From NCBI RefSeq assembly GCF_003205235.1, contig NZ_QJSM01000018.1, forward strand, positions 62,001 to 126,000: 64,000 nucleotides of DNA. The letters run 5' to 3'. Under the pieces are notes generated by a model that was given only the letters and a program-made list of their open reading frames with translations, searched no databases and had not been told where the DNA came from. Shown here piece by piece: positions 18,663-24,885 of the stretch (positions are counted from its first letter, which is position 1; each line of letters starts with the position of its first letter). Source of the DNA: Thermoplasma sp. Kam2015 (GTDB taxonomy: Archaea; Thermoplasmatota; Thermoplasmata; Thermoplasmatales; Thermoplasmataceae). A program made the translations under genes and the position numbers.

Positions 18663-19508
18663 ATGGATTTCAAGGATTTTGGAAAGACCGGGGAAAAGGT
18701 TTCGAGGATCGGCATAGGCACGTATTACGATGTTAAATGGATGTTCCTCGCCAGGCTTGGAAGAAGGCCTGGTTCGGAGATGAAGATCCGGGCAATCAGA
18801 ACTGCGGTGGAGAGTGGCGTGACGCTCATCGATACTGCCGAGGTATACGGAAGTGAAGATCTGATCGCAAAGGCAGTAGATGGTGTGCCCCGTGAAAATC
18901 TATTCATGGCCACGAAGGTGTGGATAACTCATCTTTCCTATGATGCTACAATAAAGGCCTGTAGGCGCAGCCTTGAACGTCTAAATACAAAATACATCGA
19001 TCTCTATCAAATACACTTCCCGTCCCCAATCGGAGATATCGGCGGTACATTGAAGGCTATGGAGAAGCTTGTTGACGACGGTCTGATTAGATATATCGGC
19101 GTTAGCAATTTCAATCTTGACCAGCTAAAGCGTGCAATGGAACTCATGAACAGATACGAAATAGTGAGCAATCAGGTACATTACAGTCTGAGGCACAGGG
19201 GCCCTGAAAAGGATATGATAAGGTTTGCAGATCAGAACGGCTTGGCAATACTCGCTTGGTACCCTCTAGAGCATGGCGATCTCGTTAAGGACGAGGCCTA
19301 TCCCGAGGTTTTTCTCAGAGAACTGCGTACCAGATACCCTGATGTTAAAGCCTCACAGATAGCCCTTAGCTATCTGATGGATGCAAACAGATACGTGTTT
19401 CCAATACCGAGGGCATCAAATCCAGATCATGTGAGAGAAAATATAGCAAGCGTCAATTACAGATTGTCCGAGGATGACATAAGAATTCTCAGAGAGTATT
19501 TCAGCTGA
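18663..19508 (+). CDS. Aldo/keto reductase family oxidoreductase
   Basis: A 281-residue TIM-barrel NADPH-dependent oxidoreductase. The catalytic tetrad is visible: Asp in LIDTAEVYGSED, the Tyr in the same motif, Lys in MATKVW, and His in YQIHFPSP. Cofactor contacts appear in GVSNFNLDQL and IPRASNPDHVRENI. The frame opens at 18639, but AAATTAAAAT at 18631-18640 fits a TATA role 27 nt before ATG 18663, whose product begins MDFKDFGKTGEKVS, a canonical family start. The substrate is unknown. Confidence 0.88.
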   Translation: MDFKDFGKTGEKVSRIGIGTYYDVKWMFLARLGRRPGSEMKIRAIRTAVESGVTLIDTAEVYGSEDLIAKAVDGVPRENLFMATKVWITHLSYDATIKACRRSLERLNTKYIDLYQIHFPSPIGDIGGTLKAMEKLVDDGLIRYIGVSNFNLDQLKRAMELMNRYEIVSNQVHYSLRHRGPEKDMIRFADQNGLAILAWYPLEHGDLVKDEAYPEVFLRELRTRYPDVKASQIALSYLMDANRYVFPIPRASNPDHVRENIASVNYRLSEDDIRILREYFS

Positions 19509-19599
19509 CAGCAGAAAATAAGGTCAGCGCGTCTAGGCTTAGCTCTGATAGATGTAAAAGATCGATATAAAAGATTTTACAAAGACAGAAGCAAGAAAG

Positions 19600-19971
19600 C
19601 TCCGACCTTCAGGGAGGAGATGAATTGGGAAAGACATAATAATCTGGAAGGAAATACTATGTTTGTGGAAAGTCCTGTGAATAAGTACTTCATGTAAGGC
19701 ATGCAGGATACTCCCACAATAAAACCAGTTAAAAGCTGGTTTGGAATGCCTCCGCAATCCGTCCTCCAGCACTGCGGATAAAGGCATATCCAGATTGCAC
19801 GCAGACAGGGGTGCGTGCAAAGGGATCACTGATACCCCCCAGAGGGGCAACGTTTGGGACAGGAACGACCCCAAAACTCAAGAATGGAAGTTCTGCAAAA
19901 CGCTCCCAGACCGCGAGGGATGATGGAGTAACAGGAAGCAAAAGCAGAACCTCCGTCGCTTTAGCGGGGAG
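19600..19971 (+). mobile_element. IS200/IS605-like remnant bounded by two hairpins
   Basis: This gap contains two similar imperfect palindromes. The left one, CTCCGACCTTCAGGGAGGAG at 19600-19619, pairs CTCC/GGAG and CC/GG around a TTCA loop. The right one at 19951-19971 pairs CTCC with GGAG and CGC with GCG around a TTTA loop. Hairpin ends of this kind bound IS200/IS605 and TnpB elements. Between them is a frame fragment whose tail (LHADRGACKGITD) vaguely recalls the end of TnpB, but no intact transposase remains. It is best read as a deleted, non-autonomous relic. Confidence 0.5.
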
Positions 19972-19984
19972 AGTATGTCGGGGT

Positions 19985-20590
19985 TCATTTCCTTTTGAAC
20001 ATTCCAGGTCCGATTGGTATGCTGTCTGGCCTCAACGAGTTTATCACTATTGCAAAGCTTGTGTATGCAGCGAAAGCGGCGGCCAGTATACCGAAATATC
20101 CACCGGCGTGTGTCAGCGCCATGGAGGAATAGATTGATCCCGTCCCAAGAGTGAAGAACGCCATAAAAAGGAAGAGGAATGTGAGGTTGAGAGTCAGAGA
20201 GGCCATCATTGCCCCAACCCACATATAGAGTGTGAATATGCCCCATAGTATCAGTGCCCAGCCTACTGCGACAGAAGGAAGGGACGGGACGAGATGCAAA
20301 TCAACCATGATGATCATGATTGAATAGAACATCCAGAAGGATCCGTAGCTTGTGAACGCGGTGAATCCGAATGTATTGCCTCTCCTCATCTCCCAGGAAC
20401 CCGTTATGAGTTGCGCAAGTCCGCCATAAGCGATGGCCAGTGGTACAACGACGCCAACGCCATCCGATCCTATGAAGCCGGCGTTTATGAAGCTCAGCAG
20501 AAAGGTCGTGAAGGCAAATCCAGCCAGACCAAGTGGAGCCGGATCAGCACTCATAACCTTTTCTAATGTGTTCTCCGTCACCTCAATCAC
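19985..20590 (-). CDS. satP: AceTr (GPR1/FUN34/SatP) family acetate transporter
   Basis: A 201-residue membrane protein with six hydrophobic segments. The family signature is seen as ADPAPLGLAGFAFTTFLLSFINAG near the N-terminus together with GGLAQLITGSWEMRRGNTFGFTAFTSYGSFW. Members move acetate or succinate with protons. It starts at GTG 20590, inside the end of the acetyl-CoA synthetase gene (8-bp overlap), with GGGAGAGG upstream as a ribosome site. The coupling strongly suggests acetate uptake followed by activation. It ends next to the decayed insertion element. Confidence 0.9.
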   Translation of the reverse strand: MIEVTENTLEKVMSADPAPLGLAGFAFTTFLLSFINAGFIGSDGVGVVVPLAIAYGGLAQLITGSWEMRRGNTFGFTAFTSYGSFWMFYSIMIIMVDLHLVPSLPSVAVGWALILWGIFTLYMWVGAMMASLTLNLTFLFLFMAFFTLGTGSIYSSMALTHAGGYFGILAAAFAAYTSFAIVINSLRPDSIPIGPGMFKRK

Positions 20591-22526
20591 CCATGGCCTC
20601 TCCCTTGAAGCTCTCTATGGCGCTTCTGATCTCGTCAACCGATGAGGAATCTTCCAGAGTGGTGAGATCGCCCGGTATCTGATTGAGCGCAACCGCCTTA
20701 ACCACCCTCCTCATGATCTTACCACTTCTTGTCTTCGGTAGCAGCTTTACGAGTCTTATCTCATCCGGAACATATATCGGGCCAAGGTCTGCCCTGATCC
20801 TCTTGCGTATCTCGGTGATAAGCTCATGCTTATCTGCATTGGCATTTCTAGGTACCACAAATGCGGATATTGCCTCGCCTTTAACGGGATCAGGTTTTCC
20901 AAAAACAGCGGCTTCCACAGCCAGCCCAGTGGCAACGATCGCATCCTCGATCTCAATGGTACCAAGGCGATGCCCGGACACATTCATGACCTCATCTGAT
21001 CTTCCAAGAAGCCAGTAATAGCCGTCTTCATCTTTAACAGCATAGTCTCCACAGTAGTAGTATCCTGGGAATTTTGAGAAGTAAGTTTTCACATATCGAT
21101 CATCATCGTTGTTCACGGTCATAAGCATGCCTGGCCATGGCCTTCGAAACACGATATAACCCTTCTCGCCAGGCCTGGTTTCACCACCGTTATCGTCAAG
21201 TATGGCAGGGTCAACGCCCGGCAATGGGAATGTGGCAGATCCTGGTTTGAGCGGAGGAAGGCCCAGGCCCTTCTGCGGTGCTATCATGAAGCCACCTGTT
21301 TCCGTCTGCCAGTATGTATCAATTATGGGACATCTTGAGTTACCTATGACATCATAGTACCATTTCCATGCAGCCGGATTTATCGGTTCTCCTACTGTTC
21401 CAAGTACCTTGAGCGTGCTGAGATCGTGTTTCTGCGGATACTTCTCTCCAAATTTCATAAGGGTACGTATGGCTGTAGGTGAGGTGTAGAGTATGTTGAC
21501 CCTGTACTTTTCTATGATCTCCCAGAGCCGATCCGGCTCAGGATAGGTTATTGAACCTTCATACATGATGCTTGTCAATCCCAGCATGAGGGGCGCGAAT
21601 ACTATGTAGCTGTGTCCGGTTATCCATCCAATATCCGCTGCACACCACCATCTGTCGTCTTCGTCCGGATCGAATGCCCACTTCAGTGTACTCGTGACCC
21701 ATACTGAATAGCCTCCGGTGCTGTGTACAGCTCCTTTGGGTTTACCAGTCGTTCCAGAGGTATAAAGTATAAAGAGAGGATCGTTGGCGTCCATATGTTC
21801 AGGTTCGACATAGGTATGCGAATCTCCGACAATCTCATGATACCATATGTCCCTGTCCTCCGTCATATTGATTTCATTCTTCGCATGCTTTATGACGATC
21901 ACGTTTCTTACCGTGGACGTCATCTCAAGCGCTTCGTCGGCTATCTTCTTCAGCTCAACTATCTTTCCATTCCTGAATCCGCCGTCTGCGGTTATGAGCA
22001 GGACAGCCTTAGAGTCATTTATTCTCTCCGCGAGTGCTCCTGCACCGAATCCGGCAAATACGAATGAAAATACTGCCCCTATCCTAGCGGCAGCAAGCAT
22101 TGCCACCGGGGCTTCTATGATCATTGGGAGATACAGGACTATTCTGTCTCCCTTTTTTATCCCCAGGTTGAGCAGCGCTTTGGCAAGATTATTGACTCTG
22201 CGGTAGAGGCCGTCGTATGTAACGATCTTTTCTTCTCCATTCTCTCCAATCCATATATAGGCCGCTTTATTCCTCCTGTGTCTTTCCAAATGTCGGTCCA
22301 CTGCGTTATAGGATACATTCAGTTTGCCTCCAACGAACCACCTGTAAAATGGTTTTTTAGAATCATCAAGAACCTTACTCCATCTAGTGTACCAAGTGAG
22401 AATTTCAGCTTGTTTTGACCAGAAGTTTTCTGGATCCTCAAGCGATTTTCTGTATATTTCAGCATACGCGTTCATTCCTGGATTGTACACCTCATCCATT
22501 GGTAATGTCCCCTTTTGGCTTTCCAT
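20583..22526 (-). CDS. acsA: Acetyl-CoA synthetase, AMP-forming
   Basis: A 647-residue adenylate-forming enzyme making acetyl-CoA from acetate, ATP and CoA. Core motifs are visible: YTSGTTGKPKGAVHSTGGY (A3 P-loop), DTYWQTETGG (A5), GRSDEVMNVSGHRLGTIEIE (A8 hinge region) and KTRSGKIMRR (A10, the lysine acetylated in regulated homologues). Length is normal. A TATA-like CTATAAATA near 22548-22556 lies 25 nt before ATG 22526. It forms an operon with the overlapping satP gene. Confidence 0.96.
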   Translation of the reverse strand: MESQKGTLPMDEVYNPGMNAYAEIYRKSLEDPENFWSKQAEILTWYTRWSKVLDDSKKPFYRWFVGGKLNVSYNAVDRHLERHRRNKAAYIWIGENGEEKIVTYDGLYRRVNNLAKALLNLGIKKGDRIVLYLPMIIEAPVAMLAAARIGAVFSFVFAGFGAGALAERINDSKAVLLITADGGFRNGKIVELKKIADEALEMTSTVRNVIVIKHAKNEINMTEDRDIWYHEIVGDSHTYVEPEHMDANDPLFILYTSGTTGKPKGAVHSTGGYSVWVTSTLKWAFDPDEDDRWWCAADIGWITGHSYIVFAPLMLGLTSIMYEGSITYPEPDRLWEIIEKYRVNILYTSPTAIRTLMKFGEKYPQKHDLSTLKVLGTVGEPINPAAWKWYYDVIGNSRCPIIDTYWQTETGGFMIAPQKGLGLPPLKPGSATFPLPGVDPAILDDNGGETRPGEKGYIVFRRPWPGMLMTVNNDDDRYVKTYFSKFPGYYYCGDYAVKDEDGYYWLLGRSDEVMNVSGHRLGTIEIEDAIVATGLAVEAAVFGKPDPVKGEAISAFVVPRNANADKHELITEIRKRIRADLGPIYVPDEIRLVKLLPKTRSGKIMRRVVKAVALNQIPGDLTTLEDSSSVDEIRSAIESFKGEAMGD

Positions 22527-22556
22527 ATGTTAGCATATGTTAACTATATTTATAGC
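22527..22556 (-). promoter_or_regulatory. Promoter of acsA-satP with repeated AACATATG motifs
   Basis: On the reverse strand the TATA box (CTATAAATA) is followed by TTAACATATGCTAACATATG, in which AACATATG occurs twice about one helical turn apart, the second copy touching the start codon. CATATG is itself palindromic. Placed between TATA box and start, a bound protein would block initiation, so this is a plausible repressor site for acetate metabolism. Function is inferred from position and symmetry only. Confidence 0.45.
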
Positions 22557-22619
22557 TTTTGAAAAGCAATAATATTTTTCTAGAATAAATATATTATAGG
22601 TAATTCATATAATATAATT

Positions 22620-22712
22620 TATGGAAAAGTTAGGAGTTTGAGGGAAGCAGTAAAACTCTTTCTTTGGACAAGAGATGCACGAATTTCCCTCAATAGAAAC
22701 TATGTATATCAG
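22620..22712 (+). repeat. Degenerate dispersed repeat, copy 3 (5-prime part only)
   Basis: This stretch carries only the first half of the repeat family: AAGTTAGGAGTTTGAGGGAA, then AAACTCTTTCTTTGGACAAGAG and TTTCCCTCAATAG. The central GATCCGAATAGACG block and the terminal block are missing. It is directly followed by the GC-richer structured element at 22.8 kb. Confidence 0.65.
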
Positions 22713-22797
22713 ATTCGCATGAATAGATTATCCACACATGAGATAGCAGGGCACTCTCTCGAAGAGTAATAGGGCTAAGTTAGACAACGAAGCAGAT

Positions 22798-22972
22798 CGG
22801 TTTCAGCGGCATGTTCTCCGTAAGGAGAAGGGATACATGCCTCAGTCCATATGCCGAAACCGGGCTGTGGATCGATGCCCGAACGGAATGATGAATAACC
22901 TCCTCCCTCTTGCAAAGGAACGCCAGTCGGCCGATCGCTGCGGTTCAACGAAACCTCATCTGCGGGTGGAGG
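22798..22972. other. Strongly structured intergenic element (candidate ncRNA or IS right end)
   Basis: A GC-richer island in an AT-rich gap contains nested perfect stems. CGGTTTC (22798-22804) pairs with GAAACCG (22856-22862), enclosing GGCATG (22808-22813) with CATGCC (22836-22841), enclosing TTCTCC-GTAA-GGAGAA (22814-22829), a 6-bp stem with a GNRA-type loop. Next, GGGC (22862-22865) can pair with GCCC (22877-22880), and CCTCCTCCC (22899-22907) with GGGTGGAGG (22964-22972) with one mismatch. The strand is undecided. RNase P and SRP RNA signatures are absent. The remaining gap to 23088 shows nothing else. Confidence 0.5.
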
Positions 22973-23088
22973 GGAGACTAGCAACAAGCTCAGAAACTTT
23001 AGCGATGATTAGCTGACAAAAAAATTCTTTGGTTCATGCTGTTCGGCAATAATGATTTTTAACTTGTTCCTAATAAGGGAGGGATATA

Positions 23089-23574
23089 ATGACACATACA
23101 GGATTGAGATCATTCCGATCAGAAATCTCCAGGAACGTCTACGACGAAGCCTGGCTTACCGTCTTGGCCGGAAAAAACCATCGAAGGGTTCACTTGATAC
23201 GCGACGGCAGGCGGATCGTAGTTATCGATTTCAATAATGAAGATTTTGATGTATGGAGATATATATCTGACTCAGTGAGCAGAGTAGGATATATTTCGGC
23301 CGTTCTGAGATCCATGACTGAAGAGGTCCATCCCAAGAAGAAGGAGCCATTCATGGAGGTAAGAGGATTCCTGATCTATAAGAAAGATTCAAAGATATAC
23401 TGGGAGATGATCTCAGCGCAGGACATGATGGATGCAATGCAGCACGATGCGGTTACAGGAAAGAAGATAAAGGCGGATCCTCTGGATATATACTGCGGTG
23501 CCGATGGTGAGTGTCTTGACTATCTTGGAAGATCAATAGTATTTGTAAAAAAGCCAAGCACAGTGTACAAATAA
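23089..23574 (+). CDS. Hypothetical protein next to the formate dehydrogenase-like cluster
   Basis: A 161-residue soluble protein, convergent with fdhD. It has an alternating basic and hydrophobic N-terminal half (HRRVHLIRDGRRIVVIDF) and a C-terminal half with two cysteines (IYCGADGECLDYLG). The CGADGEC spacing could bind a metal or form a disulfide, but no known motif is complete. ATG 23089 follows GGGAGGGATATA, which could serve as a ribosome site. I do not recognise the family; its position suggests but does not show a link to the oxidoreductase cluster. Confidence 0.62.
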   Translation: MTHTGLRSFRSEISRNVYDEAWLTVLAGKNHRRVHLIRDGRRIVVIDFNNEDFDVWRYISDSVSRVGYISAVLRSMTEEVHPKKKEPFMEVRGFLIYKKDSKIYWEMISAQDMMDAMQHDAVTGKKIKADPLDIYCGADGECLDYLGRSIVFVKKPSTVYK

Positions 23575-23623
23575 CACATCTATATATTTTCATGAACGAT
23601 ACGACTGGATCGACGATACGTTG

Positions 23624-24451
23624 TCAAGGCAGAATGCGCTCTGGATGCGAATAGACGTTGAATCTGTCGTTTCTGAGGAAGCAGATCAGTGTTATTCCCA
23701 TTGACTCTGCAACCTGAACGGCAAGGCTTGATGGCGCCGACACGGATGCAACTATCGGAAAGCCTGCTATAAAAGCCTTCTCAACGATCTCAAAGCCAGC
23801 TCTACCAGAAACCATCAGGATGCCGGCGTCCATATCCACGTTTTCTATCATTGTATACCCGATTACCTTATCAACTGCGTTATGGCGCCCTATGTCCTCG
23901 CAGGCGATCTTCAGATATCCATCGGTATCGAAGAGTGCAGCGGCATGAACGCCGCCAGTGGTCATGAACAAGCTCTGCGCATATGCCATTTTTGCTGGAA
24001 GAGACAGGATGGTATGCAGATCTATCCGCGCGTCATCTCTTATCTTTCCATGTCGCATCAGCAGATCGGCTATGGTTGAACGCCCGCAAACACCACATGC
24101 CGAATTTATGAATCTGGTCTGCACTCTGAAGCTGATTTTCCCACTTAATCTTACTGTAACGTGATTGCGTCTGGATACCCCATCGTATTCTATCCCGTCT
24201 ATTCCATCGATATCGGCTGGGCCTGAGAGGAAACCCTCAGAATAGAGGAATCCAGCTGCCAGATAGTTGTCCATGATAGGTGTACGCATTATCACCCCGA
24301 CTCTTTCTGAATCACCGTTCAGTTCCTCAATATCAATGGCCAGAGGTTCTTCGACTGCTATGTCATCCATGGTCTTGATGAAACCCGTCTCCTGCCTGAA
24401 AGTAATTATTTCCCGCCGCGTCTTTCCAGAGGTGTGTTCACTCACCTCCAT
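23624..24451 (-). CDS. fdhD: FdhD, formate dehydrogenase sulfurtransferase
   Basis: A 275-residue protein that in known systems passes sulfur from a cysteine desulfurase to the Mo/W-bis-pterin cofactor of formate dehydrogenase. The catalytic CxxC loop is present as SACGVCGRST (C119, C122), and the family motifs TGGVHAAAL, CEDIGRHNAVDKVIG and VSGRAGFEIVEKA follow in order. I chose ATG 24451, preceded by GGTGAT; GTG 24460 is an alternative. It overlaps the DUF1641 gene end by 14 bp, which ties it to the fdhA operon. Confidence 0.93.
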   Translation of the reverse strand: MEVSEHTSGKTRREIITFRQETGFIKTMDDIAVEEPLAIDIEELNGDSERVGVIMRTPIMDNYLAAGFLYSEGFLSGPADIDGIDGIEYDGVSRRNHVTVRLSGKISFRVQTRFINSACGVCGRSTIADLLMRHGKIRDDARIDLHTILSLPAKMAYAQSLFMTTGGVHAAALFDTDGYLKIACEDIGRHNAVDKVIGYTMIENVDMDAGILMVSGRAGFEIVEKAFIAGFPIVASVSAPSSLAVQVAESMGITLICFLRNDRFNVYSHPERILP

Positions 24452-24884
24452 GCGTATCACCGCCCTTTCCCAGCGAACCTATTATGGAGAGAACAGTGCG
24501 AAGACCAGCCGCAACATCTGGATCTTTGATCATCGAATTGATCTTGATCAGGCTCAGGCTTCCACGATCTCTCTGCTCATGCGAGTGGTTGATTGCATAA
24601 GATATCCCCCTGGTTACGGTCTCAAGGATCGAGGGATCCAATGAACTCAGAAGGGAATATATCAGCAGAAGATTCGTTATGAACCTTCTATTTCGCTCCT
24701 CTGACGCCTGCTTAGATAATATGGCTATTATATCGTTCCTCTTCTCAGAAAGAGCCCTCATCATATCCAGAATTCCAGAAGTCTTGAGGCTCTTGATCAG
24801 ATCGCCAACGTCTTCCAGCCATTCTTCAATTTCCGATCCATCCGTCATTCTTTGAATATCAATCTCTTCTATCTTCTTAGCCAT
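24438..24884 (-). CDS. DUF1641 protein of the formate dehydrogenase-like cluster
   Basis: A 148-residue helical protein whose end, DPDVAAGLRTVLSIIGSLGKG, is the characteristic DUF1641 segment. Genes of this family typically sit between an FdhA-like oxidoreductase and FdhD, as here. The start codon follows the fdhA stop by one base (TGATATG) and its end overlaps fdhD, so the three genes are one coupled operon. A structural or assembly role is inferred; no catalytic residues are evident. Confidence 0.85.
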   Translation of the reverse strand: MAKKIEEIDIQRMTDGSEIEEWLEDVGDLIKSLKTSGILDMMRALSEKRNDIIAILSKQASEERNRRFITNLLLIYSLLSSLDPSILETVTRGISYAINHSHEQRDRGSLSLIKINSMIKDPDVAAGLRTVLSIIGSLGKGGDTHGGE

Positions 24885-24885
24885 A

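Noticed and set aside
22775-22987. 70-codon leftward protein within the structured element
   Set aside because: The sequence is better explained by nested stems; both strands have comparable short frames and neither matches a family.
22740-23010. RNase P RNA or SRP RNA at the structured element
   Set aside because: The conserved RNase P core (GAGGAAAGTC and ACAGAA in the right order) and the SRP helix 8 motif are not present on either strand.
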